Source: Pseudomonas iridis
GTDB lineage: Bacteria; Pseudomonadota; Gammaproteobacteria; Pseudomonadales; Pseudomonadaceae
Assembly: GCF_017980685.1 (NCBI RefSeq)
Contig: NZ_JACXXO010000024.1
Coordinates: forward strand, 1 to 64,000
Direction: 5' to 3'
DNA length: 64,000 bases
Part shown: piece by piece, positions 23,899 through 34,200 of the stretch
Position numbering within the stretch: position 1 is the first letter of the stretch
Layout of the letters: every line of letters starts with the position of its first letter
Position numbers and translations under genes: made by a program
Notes under the pieces: generated by a model
What the model saw: the letters and a program-made list of their open reading frames with translations, nothing else
Database searches by the model: none
Told to the model about the DNA's origin: nothing

Positions 23899-26478
23899 TT
23901 ATCGTCGGCGACTATTGATACTTAAACCTAAATTATTATTGTGCTCCATCACATGCTCAATAAGAGATTTCGGCTTTAATTTAACCTTATCCAAAAGCAA
24001 CCCAGGATTGCGCAGCAAAGCCTGCCTAACTCCGTAATCGCCGCCATTCATCAGCACTTCCTGAATTTCTTTGGTCAAACCAGGGTTGTTGGCCAGATTA
24101 ACTCTTACACTCTGCTCCGGATCATTGGCGAGCCTCTCCTGCACTTCCTTCGAAAGTTTTTGATGTACGGTAAGGATTATTTTCAACGCCGTATCAGCAT
24201 TTTTCAAAAGCAGTAACTGCTCGCTCTCCGTCAACTCCGGACGCCTGGCGAATGCCTGCTTGATGCTGCTTGCGCCATTCTCAAGGAGTTGAGATTTTAC
24301 ACTGCTTGCAAGCGAGGGGTTTGAGATCAGAGCGGCACCAACCGAAACCTCTTTATCCAGGACCAGTTTGAGCAGCAAGGTTTCACTCAGTATCGGGTTG
24401 CCAGCCAGCGCTGCTCTTACCTTGGCATGCTTATCCTCTACCAACTGCTCAGCGGCACCGTCGGATAGTGTTCTGTTGTTTGCCAGATTCTGGCGCACAA
24501 CCTGATCACTGTCGTTAGCGAGTGTCGTTTGGAGGACTTCGTTCAAATCCTTCCTTATGGAAAGAGTTCGACGGACCGCTGCCTCGCTATCCGTTGCCAG
24601 CTTCTGCTGCAACGTCACGCCTTTCGCCTGAGTTGCAAGCTTGATGCGTAGTTTCGAGTCAATCGTGCCGTCATCAATCTGGCGAATCAGCAAGTCTTCC
24701 GGCGCGTTCCCATTCAGGCAGGCCAATTCGAGCAGTTCGAGATCATACTGAGGACTGCCCTTGGGTATGTTTATACGAATGGACAGTAGGCGTTCCGGGC
24801 AGCGCGGGTTTTCGTAAACCGCTTTGATCACGCTACGCTGGGGATCCATCGCGAGCTTTTCCAACTGATCATCCGGGCAATCAGGATTGCTCGCGACCTC
24901 CTCACGCTTCACATGGTTAGGGTCGGCAGCCAACTTGATCATCTGTGCCACACTGTGTCCCTGATACTCAGAAGCCGGGCGCAACTTGAGTTTTTCGAAC
25001 AACTCTTCGTACTTGCCGACCTGATCGCGCAGGGTTTCGCGTAGCGGGATGGTGGACTGGATCGCGTCTTCCAGCAGTTTCTGAGTCAATGCGCTGCCGT
25101 TAATGAAGGCGTTAGCCAAGGCTTCATTGACCGCATTCTCGATGTCAGCACCGCAGTAATCACGACACAGCTTTACGAGCTTAAATATCTCCAGTTCAGC
25201 AACCGTCTGGTGCGACTTGCCCAGGTGAATACTCAGGATTTTTTCCCGCTCCACGGCGTTAGGAAATCCAACATAGAAGATCTCGTCGAAACGACCCTTG
25301 CGCAGCAGCTCCGGCGGCAGTGCGCTGATATCGTTGGCAGTGGCTATGACAAAAACCGCACCGGTCTTTTCCTGCATCCAAGTCAGGAAATAGCCCAGCA
25401 GGCGCGCCGTCACTTCCGAAGCATTACCGCCCCCCATGCCAACGAAAGCCTTTTCCAGCTCATCAACCCAGAGAATGCAGGGGCTAACGGTCTCCGCCAT
25501 ACTCAGTGCACGGCGCATATTGTGCTCGCTTTCGCCGACATACTTACCGAGCAATGAGCCGATATCCAAACGCAACAGGGGCAACTGGAATAGGCTAGCG
25601 GCGACCTTGGCTGTCAGCGACTTACCGCAACCGGGCATGCCGGCAATAAGTACCCCTTTGGGCGCTTTGACTCCCCGTTTAGTGGCCTCGTCCAGCCGAC
25701 GGATAATGGTGGAGCGCTGCTCCAGCCAATGTTTCAGGTTCTCCAGTCCACCGATATCGTCCAACTCCACGACGCTGGGGACCATCTCCAGCACACCGCT
25801 CTTGGCGATAATCTGTTCCTTTTCGTGGAGAATCGTCTTCAATGCACACGCATCCATTGTCGCGGCCTGCCGACCCATCATCCTTAATAGCTGAGCGATT
25901 TCGCTAACGGTCAGTCCACTCAGTCCTGAAACCACCTGATCATTCAGATTTTCCGGTACGGTCAATTGTCCGCTGGCTGCTGCCTGCGCCAGCAAGGCCT
26001 TGATTTCCTCGCGATCCGGTAGCGGTAGGGTGAGCAAGGAGACTTGAGCCTCGATCGGGGCAGGGATACAGACCGCCTCCGAGACCAGAATGACCGAGCA
26101 TTCGCCGGCGTGATGACGTTCGATCAGGTTCAGCAACTGCTTAAGGCGTGCAATAGCGAGCGTGTTGTGTTCCAAGGCGAGTCGGGCGCCCTTGATCAAG
26201 ATCAGTGACTGCTCCAGGTCCGCGTCCAACAGTGCTAACAGCGCATGTTCCAGCTCGGTTTTGCCGGACTCGAGATTGCTCAGTGGTCGCTTGTTGTCGA
26301 AGTCGACCCAACCATGCCCCAGGTTCCACTCATGGATACGCTTGAGCCCGAGCTTATCCTGAAGTCGGATCAGCAATTGATCGACACGGGCCTCTTCGGC
26401 GGACTGGATATAGATGGCGGGAGCGCCAGCCAGGAAATGCTCTTCCAGCTTGATTTCGAAATTCTTTTTGCTTTTCAT
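23899..26478 (-). CDS. Ycf46-like AAA+ ATPase with C-terminal solenoid repeats
   Basis: This 859-residue protein has an N-terminal Ycf46-like region (1-230), one AAA+ module (about 240-450; Walker A GMPGCGKS at 280-287, Walker B ILWVDELEKA near 335-344, sensor ATAND near 380, arginine finger RKGRFDE near 393), and a long C-terminal tail of degenerate repeats of 20-25 residues (LANDPEQSVRVNLANNPGLT and relatives) typical of leucine-rich-variant/HEAT solenoids. It should be an active ATP-driven remodeller with a binding solenoid. It starts nine bases after the glycine-zipper gene, so the two are cotranscribed. Base composition is more AT-rich than the left region. Substrate unknown. Confidence 0.88.
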   Translation of the reverse strand: MKSKKNFEIKLEEHFLAGAPAIYIQSAEEARVDQLLIRLQDKLGLKRIHEWNLGHGWVDFDNKRPLSNLESGKTELEHALLALLDADLEQSLILIKGARLALEHNTLAIARLKQLLNLIERHHAGECSVILVSEAVCIPAPIEAQVSLLTLPLPDREEIKALLAQAAASGQLTVPENLNDQVVSGLSGLTVSEIAQLLRMMGRQAATMDACALKTILHEKEQIIAKSGVLEMVPSVVELDDIGGLENLKHWLEQRSTIIRRLDEATKRGVKAPKGVLIAGMPGCGKSLTAKVAASLFQLPLLRLDIGSLLGKYVGESEHNMRRALSMAETVSPCILWVDELEKAFVGMGGGNASEVTARLLGYFLTWMQEKTGAVFVIATANDISALPPELLRKGRFDEIFYVGFPNAVEREKILSIHLGKSHQTVAELEIFKLVKLCRDYCGADIENAVNEALANAFINGSALTQKLLEDAIQSTIPLRETLRDQVGKYEELFEKLKLRPASEYQGHSVAQMIKLAADPNHVKREEVASNPDCPDDQLEKLAMDPQRSVIKAVYENPRCPERLLSIRINIPKGSPQYDLELLELACLNGNAPEDLLIRQIDDGTIDSKLRIKLATQAKGVTLQQKLATDSEAAVRRTLSIRKDLNEVLQTTLANDSDQVVRQNLANNRTLSDGAAEQLVEDKHAKVRAALAGNPILSETLLLKLVLDKEVSVGAALISNPSLASSVKSQLLENGASSIKQAFARRPELTESEQLLLLKNADTALKIILTVHQKLSKEVQERLANDPEQSVRVNLANNPGLTKEIQEVLMNGGDYGVRQALLRNPGLLLDKVKLKPKSLIEHVMEHNNNLGLSINSRRR

Positions 26479-26487
26479 GAAAGAGCC

Positions 26488-27741
26488 TCAGCCAAAAATC
26501 GAGTTAAACGCGCCTTTGAAAACATCTACTACGGCCGAGCCAACCTCTTTAATGGTTGCCGTCACTTTCCGAACAACCTTGCTGGCAACCTCGACAATCT
26601 TCCTGCCACCCTTTTCAATAAGCGTGCCCACCGCCTTCCCCGCTAAACGACCGGCAATGCCGCCAACAAGACCACCCACAGCCGTACCTCCAGGACCAAA
26701 AACGGAACCTAACGCAGCTCCCCATTTGGCGCCAAGTTGGGTGCCTTTTTGTTCGACTACTTGCGCCAGCGAGCGAGCGGCCACCATGGTTGTCTGCTCG
26801 ATGGCATTAATTGCGGTATCGGCGAGGATGTCGCCCTGCCCCAGCTTATACAGCGCCTTGGCACGTTCCAGGCCGGTATAGGTAGTAGTCGCGATCACCT
26901 CGGTTGGAGTATCGCGGAAAAAACTCAGCCAACCGCTTTTGGCAGCAATCACCACGCCACCGGAAACGGCAACCTGCGCACCGATATGCCGGGTGGACTT
27001 CAGCGAACTGTCGAAAAATTCCTGCAGGGCCACGCTGGCCGGTGCGTTTTCATGGCCACGCATCCAATTCCAAGTGCGCTGCCCTAGGATGCGGGCACCG
27101 TGACAGGAAGCATTCAGGGCCGCATTCAACAACGCCTGATTGTTGATGTCCTTAGCAATGGCCAGACGGGAGTTTTCGTCCCAGATAGTCGGTTGCTTTT
27201 CGGTAGCGACTGTCGTACTGCCAATGGCGACGCCGGTAGGTACCGTAGTGTGACGAACATCCGGCTTGAGTGTCTGCGCCAGCGATACGTTGGCCGACTC
27301 CAGCATGTCCTGCACTTGTCCTGCGTACTCGCCCAGATTTAGGTCGGGATTATCCTGAGCGTCCTGCTCCAGCTCCTTGGCCAGCCAGTTAGCCGTGCTT
27401 TTCCCCTTGTCGAGGTGTCGTTGCAACGACTCTTTATGCTGAGTGGTACGTGTGATCGAGTCGATGAGCGTGCGCGCGACACTTTCGACTTCTGCGTTGT
27501 TTTCCCACAGATGCGGATACTTGTTGAATTCCTGCGTGAGCCACTGATCCAGTGGCATCTCATGGCGATGCTGGTCGTAGGAACGAATGAAGCTCCAGAT
27601 GACCTCGACAGCCTTGGGCGCACTACCGGAGTCAGCGAATGCGACTTGGCTCAGCAAATCTGCTTGACGCTCGTGCTCGCTTTCATCGTTAAGCATTGGT
27701 TCAGAGACGTTCGACATAGAAAATCCGTTTGATTGGCTCAT
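26488..27741 (-). CDS. glycine-zipper C-terminal protein of unknown function
   Basis: This 417-residue protein is mostly helical and polar through about residue 320. It ends in a glycine-rich hydrophobic segment (GSVFGPGGTAVGGLVGG, then GRLAGKAVGTLIEKGG) followed by an amphipathic tail with Val/Lys pairs. Such glycine zippers insert in membranes and can oligomerise; no family could be named. ATG 27741 (MSQSNGFS) is used because AAGGA lies upstream; an alternative ATG is 12 codons earlier. It forms a two-gene operon with the AAA+ ATPase. A membrane effector or client controlled by the ATPase is one hypothesis. Confidence 0.75.
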   Translation of the reverse strand: MSQSNGFSMSNVSEPMLNDESEHERQADLLSQVAFADSGSAPKAVEVIWSFIRSYDQHRHEMPLDQWLTQEFNKYPHLWENNAEVESVARTLIDSITRTTQHKESLQRHLDKGKSTANWLAKELEQDAQDNPDLNLGEYAGQVQDMLESANVSLAQTLKPDVRHTTVPTGVAIGSTTVATEKQPTIWDENSRLAIAKDINNQALLNAALNASCHGARILGQRTWNWMRGHENAPASVALQEFFDSSLKSTRHIGAQVAVSGGVVIAAKSGWLSFFRDTPTEVIATTTYTGLERAKALYKLGQGDILADTAINAIEQTTMVAARSLAQVVEQKGTQLGAKWGAALGSVFGPGGTAVGGLVGGIAGRLAGKAVGTLIEKGGRKIVEVASKVVRKVTATIKEVGSAVVDVFKGAFNSIFG

Positions 27742-27910
27742 GGCAGAGTGTCCTTGGGGGGTCAGCAAGGGTGACAAAAAAGAAAGGAATGATACCCGGC
27801 AAAGTGCCTATGATCTCGCGAGTAAATGGCCTTTTGCCATAGCGCGACTCCACCCAGATATCACTGGACATTGCACTTAGAGACGCAGAAGCAACTCTGT
27901 TAACGTCCGC

Positions 27911-28075
27911 TCACTCAATCCACCCCGCATCGCGCATCTTCAACGATTCGCTCCCGCATTTCGGGCACTGTTTGAACCACTCCCCCGGCCCCAGCGCATC
28001 ACACCGGGGTGCCACCGTTTTCTTCCAACCACATTCACCACACACAAACGTAAATGGCCTGGGCCTTATAGGCAT
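27911..28075 (-). CDS. small zinc-ribbon protein
   Basis: This 54-residue protein reads FVCGECGWKKTVAPRCD in its first half and WFKQCPKCGSESLK in its second. Two CxxC pairs (CGEC and CPKC) would bind one zinc ion. AGGAG lies six bases upstream of the ATG, which supports real translation. It begins 45 bases after the ADP-ribosylglycohydrolase stop on the same strand, so it is probably the third gene of that operon. A protein- or nucleic-acid-binding adaptor is plausible; function unknown. Confidence 0.75.
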   Translation of the reverse strand: MPIRPRPFTFVCGECGWKKTVAPRCDALGPGEWFKQCPKCGSESLKMRDAGWIE

Positions 28076-28120
28076 CACTGCTCTCCTGAAATTTATCTAT
28101 AGTCGTCTCCATCAGCGCTC

Positions 28121-29173
28121 TCAGCTACCGGGATACGCCTGCTCGATCTGCTGATCGAACTCTCCACCATACCCACAGTAATCACGCGGAATGCGCTCAA
28201 TATCCTCGGCAATTTGCACAATCACCTCACGCAGCTCCAATTTCTCGAACCACCGGGAAGGAATCGCCGCAGCACCATACTGAACACCCAACAATTGCCC
28301 GGCAATGAGCCCGGTACTGTCGCTATCGCCATTGTGATTCACCGCTGTGATCACGCCCTCTTCGAACGAACGCGCTGCCAGGGCGCACCACAAGCCGATA
28401 GCCAGCGCTTCCTCGGCGACCCATCCGCCACCGAGATCGCCTATGCGTTGCGGGGTAGGCTGGTAGCCCTCGTAAAAGAAGAAAAGGACGCGCTCAATGA
28501 GGCCCCGTGTTTCTTCTATACCCGGCACTTGTCCATATTGAGCCAAGCTCTGAGTGACTGCGTGTTCCAGGCTGCCTTGTCGATCGACAATGCGCTGGAG
28601 AATATCGGCGAACATCCCTGCCGCCAGGTAGCCCGTAGGATGTCCGTGAGTCAGGTGCCCTGACTGTGCAGCGTAGTCAAAGGCGTTTGCAAAAAAGGCG
28701 CAGGGCGCAACGCGCTTCAAAGCGCCGCAGCCTTTGCTGTTGTTCTCGGCAACTGCGCCCAGCCGCGGACTGGCCTTGAGTGCTCCTAGGCAAGTAGTGC
28801 CAGGGGCGCGCCGAGACCAGAGTTCCGATTGCGTGATCAGCCAGCCGTCCACGCCAATCGGCATCGCCGTAGGGTAGTCTTGGGTTATCAGCCAGCGCAG
28901 CAAAGCATGATGAATAATGCTGGGGACGTGGCAAGTCCCTCGTGAGCTGCCGTGCACATACGCCCGCAGCAAGCCCTCTGCGGTGAAAAGCATCATCTGA
29001 GTGTCGTCGGTGATGGCGCCGGTGGTACCGAAAGCAGGGGAAAAATCAACGATACCTTGTGGACCGAACTTAGCTTCAATAGCTGACCATTCGAGAAACT
29101 CCACTGGGGCGCCTAGCGCATCACCGACGGCGCCGCCGAGCAGGCAACCCTTGATCCGTTCAAGTCTTTTCAT
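28121..29173 (-). CDS. ADP-ribosylglycohydrolase family protein
   Basis: This 350-residue enzyme of the DraG/ARH family has the N-terminal KGCLLGGAVGDALGAPVEF motif, the first metal-binding motif TDDTQM and the second NHNGDSDSTGLIAGQLLG. These residues hold the two divalent metals that remove ADP-ribose from proteins or nucleic acids, and all are intact. It begins nine bases after the small coiled-coil membrane protein and is followed by the zinc-ribbon gene. In a defence-like neighbourhood it could reverse an ADP-ribosylation signal or act as an antidote, but no ADP-ribosyltransferase is recognisable in the window. Confidence 0.9.
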   Translation of the reverse strand: MKRLERIKGCLLGGAVGDALGAPVEFLEWSAIEAKFGPQGIVDFSPAFGTTGAITDDTQMMLFTAEGLLRAYVHGSSRGTCHVPSIIHHALLRWLITQDYPTAMPIGVDGWLITQSELWSRRAPGTTCLGALKASPRLGAVAENNSKGCGALKRVAPCAFFANAFDYAAQSGHLTHGHPTGYLAAGMFADILQRIVDRQGSLEHAVTQSLAQYGQVPGIEETRGLIERVLFFFYEGYQPTPQRIGDLGGGWVAEEALAIGLWCALAARSFEEGVITAVNHNGDSDSTGLIAGQLLGVQYGAAAIPSRWFEKLELREVIVQIAEDIERIPRDYCGYGGEFDQQIEQAYPGS

Positions 29174-29182
29174 GTCCTTTCC

Positions 29183-29440
29183 TCAACCCTCTGCAGGGAT
29201 CAATTCCTGCAGAATCACCAGCTTTCTTTGCAACTGCTGAACGTGCTCTTTCTCGGCTCGCAACGCCGAACGCAGTTCGCGGTTTTCCATTTCCCAGATC
29301 CGCGCCCAACGCACATTTTTTTGGCAGCCCGTAGCCATCTGCCAGAGCTCACGCAATCTCAGACACTGATGCAGTAACACCAGCAGGATTGCTCCCATCA
29401 TCAGCAATGCACCCGTCAACACCACTTGCGACATACTCAT
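29183..29440 (-). CDS. small membrane-anchored coiled-coil protein
   Basis: This 85-residue protein has one N-terminal membrane segment (VVLTGALLMMGAILLVLLHQ) followed by a charged coiled coil (ENRELRSALRAEKEHVQQLQ). ATG 29440 is chosen because AGGAAG lies six bases upstream; a second ATG eight codons earlier lacks a site. It is the first gene of a minus-strand operon with the ADP-ribosylglycohydrolase (nine-base gap) and the zinc ribbon, and is divergent from the WYL regulator. It may tether the glycohydrolase to the membrane; this is inference from gene order. Confidence 0.7.
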   Translation of the reverse strand: MSMSQVVLTGALLMMGAILLVLLHQCLRLRELWQMATGCQKNVRWARIWEMENRELRSALRAEKEHVQQLQRKLVILQELIPAEG

Positions 29441-29508
29441 GTCCACTTCCTTTCGTGACTTCAATTCATTGTGAAGACAGACACACGATATGTAGTGCTA
29501 AACGACAG

Positions 29509-29523
29509 GTCTAGAATGTAGAC
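29509..29523. promoter_or_regulatory. palindromic operator candidate between the divergent WYL and glycohydrolase operons
   Basis: GTCTA-GAATG-TAGAC is a perfect 5-bp inverted repeat with a 5-base spacer, extended to six of seven matches by the neighbouring bases. It lies 36 bases upstream of the WYL regulator start and about 70 bases from the divergent start at 29440. WYL-type regulators such as BrxR and CapW bind inverted repeats in exactly this position. Confidence 0.55.
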
Positions 29524-29559
29524 TTATACAGGTAAAGTATTCGCGCACATGGAGAGGGC

Positions 29560-30435
29560 ATGAAACGCAAGCAGTCCATCGAGCAGGTCCGCTGGGATCT
29601 GGCACTTCGCTATCGTTTGATTGAGACAGTTGCCTGGTGGGAGGGCCGGTTGACCACGGGACACTTGATGCAGAGCTTCGGCATCAGCCGTCAGCAGGCG
29701 TCCAAGGACATCAACACCTACATCACAGAACATGCGCCCAAAAATCTTACATATGACAAAAAAATAAAAGGCTACGTGCCCAGCAAGACGTTCACGCCGC
29801 TGTTCATCGACGACAGCGCTAGCGCCTATTTGCACCTGCTTTACCAGAACAACGAACGCGCCCCGCATATCGATGGACTCGCCCTGGCCTACGCCCACAC
29901 CAAGGTGCTCGAAGTCCCGGATCGCCCGATTCGACCCGAGGTCCTGCGCCCATTGCTCAAGGCCTGTCGCGATGGCCTGCGCCTGGAAACCGAGTATGTG
30001 TCGCTCAACACCCCTAACGTGGAAATTCGCCTCATAGCCCCGCACACGCTGGTCTACACCGGTATGCGCTGGCATGTGCGGGCTTACTGCGAGAAGAACG
30101 GCCAGTACCGCGACTTTGTGCTCAGCCGCCTACGGGGGCAGCCGGATTTGCTCGACGAATCGCAGAACACTCGTGAGCGGGATGAAGACTGGAATACCGA
30201 GATACCCGTCATCTTTGCAGCCGATGGGCGATTGAACGCGGCGCAGAAGTCAATCATCGAAACCGACTTCGGCATGATTGATGGCCAGCTAGTGGTGCCC
30301 AGTCGCAGGGCGCTGGTGAAGTATGTATTGCAACGCTATCAGATCGATCCGAGAAACCAGGCCACTAATCCCGAGGCACAGCAAATCGTAGCAACCAACC
30401 TCAAGGAGCTGCGCCCCTGGCTCATGCATGACTGA
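29560..30435 (+). CDS. WYL-domain transcriptional regulator (BrxR/CapW-like)
   Basis: This 291-residue protein has an N-terminal winged helix (WEGRLTTGHLMQSFGISRQQASKDINTY), a WYL domain (about residues 120-210; LIAPHTLVYTGMRWHVRAYC, then DFVLSRL) and a C-terminal WCX-like extension. This layout is that of the BrxR/CapW repressors, which control phage-defence operons and respond to a ligand through the WYL pocket. A GGAGAGGGC site lies before the ATG. It is divergent from the glycohydrolase operon across a 119-base region with a palindrome, and convergent with the ankyrin gene. It may control several neighbouring operons. Confidence 0.88.
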   Translation: MKRKQSIEQVRWDLALRYRLIETVAWWEGRLTTGHLMQSFGISRQQASKDINTYITEHAPKNLTYDKKIKGYVPSKTFTPLFIDDSASAYLHLLYQNNERAPHIDGLALAYAHTKVLEVPDRPIRPEVLRPLLKACRDGLRLETEYVSLNTPNVEIRLIAPHTLVYTGMRWHVRAYCEKNGQYRDFVLSRLRGQPDLLDESQNTRERDEDWNTEIPVIFAADGRLNAAQKSIIETDFGMIDGQLVVPSRRALVKYVLQRYQIDPRNQATNPEAQQIVATNLKELRPWLMHD

Positions 30436-30485
30436 TCCTCAATCCTTTGAGCGAAGGCGTGTTGCCCCGAGTCGATCGCTCTCTG

Positions 30486-31154
30486 TCAGGCGTTTCGACT
30501 CGGCAACATCCATGTCCATCCGGCCGACATCTCGTGCCAGATACGCGTAGCGCTGATGTAGTTGTCGATCTCCCGGATCAACAGCTGCTGCGCTATGTCG
30601 TGATGGCCATTGAGGATGGCCAGATTTCGAGCGGTATGGCCCTCGTTGTTCTTCGCGTTCATATCAAGCTCGAACATCCTGTAGCGGTCAGTGAAGTACC
30701 TGACGGCCTTGAAGTGACCATTGATTGCGAGACAATGGATAGGCGTATTTCCGTCCACATCACGATGGTTGAGACTCCCGCCTAGCCGAAAACGCGTTTC
30801 AAGGGTTTTGATTTTTCCCTGCCTGGCGGGCAGATGCATGTATTTATAGTACGGCATGAAGCTGCCGAGGCCTTTCCAGTCCCGCCGTTGCTTGTCCCCC
30901 AGGGCACCGAGTGCCTCCAGCTTCTCGATCAGGGCGATTCGGTTCAGCCGGTAGGCGATGTCCAGTGGTGTGTCCCCTGCAAGATCTCGGTCATTGAGCG
31001 CCAGCGGGTCAAACGACGACAGATACTGCGTATTGTCGACAAGTACTGAAGCGTGCCAGTCCCCCAGGCCGAGCCCCTGCATGTCGTCTACACAACACTG
31101 CGTCGGGGCCAGAACCTTTTGCAGCAGAGCAAGCAAAGCGGGCGTGTATGACAT
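30486..31154 (-). CDS. ankyrin repeat protein
   Basis: This 222-residue protein has at least three ankyrin-type repeats: AGDTPLDIAYRLNRIALIEKL, DGNTPIHCLAINGHFKAVRYF and EGHTARNLAILNGHHDIAQQLL. No catalytic motif or signal peptide is visible. It begins 46 bases after the nuclease-helicase stop on the same strand and is the last gene of the three-gene operon. Ankyrin proteins bind other proteins, so it may be a scaffold or immunity-type partner of the helicase. Confidence 0.85.
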   Translation of the reverse strand: MSYTPALLALLQKVLAPTQCCVDDMQGLGLGDWHASVLVDNTQYLSSFDPLALNDRDLAGDTPLDIAYRLNRIALIEKLEALGALGDKQRRDWKGLGSFMPYYKYMHLPARQGKIKTLETRFRLGGSLNHRDVDGNTPIHCLAINGHFKAVRYFTDRYRMFELDMNAKNNEGHTARNLAILNGHHDIAQQLLIREIDNYISATRIWHEMSAGWTWMLPSRNA

Positions 31155-31200
31155 GACTTCCTTCCCTGCTCCGGATTAGATGACAAGGCCCTCAGGGCCG

Positions 31201-34200
31201 CTATTCACACAGCGCGACAGCATTGGCAGTCGCCCCGTACCTTACGGCCATGCACAAACCGTTGACCAGGCTCATGTCTTGGGGGGTCAGGCAGCGTATG
31301 GCCGTCAGATCAGGGCTGGCGACGATACAGGCCAGGGATTTCGCCCGGCTGACGGCCACATTCAAGCGGTTTTTCGAATACAGGAAGCCAATGTCTCTGG
31401 GCAAATAGTCTTCATTCGAGGTCGCCATCGATACGATGACAATCTCTGCTTCTTGCCCTTGGAACTTATCCACAGTGCCTACACGAGCACCCGCTGGCAG
31501 CACCTGTTTCAACAACTGCACCTGCAGGTTGTAGGGCGCTACTACCAAGATGTTTTCGATGCACATCGCGTGATCGACGCCCTTGTTATCCACATAACGC
31601 TGCTGCAAGAAGTATGCGAAAAGCGCTTTGACTTGCGCCGCTTCTTCGTCCGAACTCTGGCTGTTGCCATCGTGCTCCACAGGGCAAAACATCAGTCCGC
31701 TGTCCGGCACCTCAGGTCGCTGGCCATCCAGCAGCAGCACCCGTCGCTCGGTGCCTGGCGCCGAAGAAAGTTGTCCTTCGTACACGGCTTGCGAAATGAA
31801 CGAGCAAACGTTGGGATGCATTCGCCAGGTTTGCGCCAGAAACACACCCCGATCAGGCGCAATGGTGGGCGTGCCGTCCAGCAAATAGTCGAGGATGGAA
31901 TCGCCGGAGCGGCCCGGATGCACGCCTTGCACCGGTTGCGACAATTGCATCTGATCGCCCATCAGGACGATGTTGCGCGCAGCCATGCCCATCGTGACCA
32001 GATTCGCCACACTCACCTGACCAGCCTCGTCGATGAAGAGATAGTCCAGTTGCTCAGTGAAGATGGGGTCGGCAAATAGCCAGGCGGTGCCGGCCGTCAA
32101 GTCAATGTTCGGCCCCCAGGCATCGAGAAACTCCCTTTTTTCCTCGATGGAACGGATGCAGCGGCCGGTGAACTCCGTGCCTTCACCCTCCGAGGATTTT
32201 TTCAATCCCGTGAAAGTGAATCCCTCTTCTTGCGCACGAGATTCAACCGCCGCCAGTAGGTTATTGATGGCGTGGTGCGAATTGGATGTTATGCCGATGC
32301 GCTTGCCCGCCTTGAGCAAATCAACGATGACGTGCGAGCCGGTGTAGGTCTTGCCTGCACCTGGCGGCCCCTGAATAAACAGCACGCTGTGCTCGAGGTT
32401 TCGCACCACCTGTTTGATGGCATCAATCGTCGGCAGGCTTGAATCAACAAGTGGTGCACCCGGCTTAATGCCCTTCACCCGAGGAGCGCGTCGATGCAGA
32501 AAGTCTGCAACCGCCTGGAAGCGCTGTTCGCCGGCCAAGAGGCTGTCGGCATAACGGAACAACGCCTTGCGTAGCGAAGTAGACGGGATCGGCCTCCCGG
32601 GAATCATGTCGAAGTAATCAGGCGGTGCATTTCTCTCGGTAGCCTTGAATGTCGCCAGACCGTTGTCATGGTCCAGATTAACCAGCTGTACGCTGGCCAG
32701 GGACTCGGTGATGACGCCCTGAGAACCGGTACGCATTTTGGTTTCTTGTAGTTCGAAACTGTACTCATACAGATAAGACCGATTGATCGGTTCCGGCAGT
32801 GTTTTTGTACGCTGCAAACCGGCCAGACTCTCGATATCTTCCAGCAGTTCCTCGGTTGTCATGTCCTGACGGCTGAACAGCTGCCACCACGTCGGCTTAT
32901 CTGCGCGGCGGTGGAAGTCGAGTAACTGGAAGGTGAGCAACTTGACCTGTTCCTCGTCACTCATGGCCTCTTCGTCGGTGCACATCCTCCCCAGCAAACG
33001 ATCGCGATAATCTTCCAGACGAATCTCGATCTCCTTTTGCTCCGCCATGGACTTCTCGCTTTCGGCTTCAGACCCGAGAAAAGCGCCTGCATTCGACGGT
33101 TTTATTTCCAACAGCCAGTCACGCAGAAGATAGGTCGATAGCACATCGTATTCGTTGTAACGCTCGATCTGCTCAAGCAACGCCGACTCACCGGTTTCTT
33201 TCCACCGCTCATAAAACACGATGCTCGCGCCGGCATTGGTGACGTTGCCATCGCGCTTGTCCATGTAAAAGTGCTCGATATTCTTGATCGAGTAGCTGGG
33301 CTCGGACACCCGGATCGCTTCGCGCACGACCTTGTACAGATCGATCATCTTGCCGTTGCGCAGCAACCAGTCCACTTGTGCTTCACGCGTCCCGTGCTGG
33401 CTCATCAGGCGCTTGATGGCCGTCTCTTCGTAGCTGGCGTAGTGGTAAATATGCGCGTCGGGGTAACGCTTGAGATGGCCGATGACCCAGTCGATGAACT
33501 GCTCGAAGGCGACCTTTTCTTCTTCTCGGGTATGCGCCCAAAAGGGTTTGAAGGTTTGCTGCCCACCCTCGTCGATGTAAAGACCGAAGAGGTATTCCAG
33601 GCCACCCTCTTCCAGCGGATTGCCCTCCATGTCGAAGAACAGATCACCATCGACCGCCTTGGGCATCCGATAGAAACCACGCCGTTCACCCAAGACAGGC
33701 AGGAGCTCGAACAACGGGACATCACTGGAGCGCCCCTGGAACTGCAACCGCGCCTGATGCCGCAACTTGCTCAACGACTCTGTCTGCAATTTCGGGATGC
33801 GCAGGTCGTCGGGACTGTCCGCCAGTTGGTGCAATGTGGTCACGCCGGCACTCTGTAACTTCTTGATTTGCGAACGGCTGATACCCGCTACCGCCGAGAG
33901 GTGATCGTCCTGCTGTCGTTGTTCGTCGCAGCGATCACGCCAGGCACAGAACCCACAATGCCCGCACGGTTCGGGGTAGGTGACTGGCAGTTCGGCACTG
34001 TTCACGAACGCATCGAAACGCTGTAGCACATGTTCCAGATAATCGGCGTAGTCGGCCACCCGAAATGCCTGCTCGGTACGCGCAGCATCACCGAGTACGA
34101 CGTACATGAACTGTGGCTGCACACCTTGGATCGAGATCAGCATTCGCGAGTAGAGCGCAACCTGCACAAGGAATTTGGCCTTGGCCGTTTTCGCCAGCTT

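Noticed and set aside
28121..29173. Glycohydrolase as the antitoxin of a DarT-type toxin pair
   Set aside because: The fold motifs are DraG/ARH-type rather than macrodomain, and no DarT-like transferase is visible next to it.
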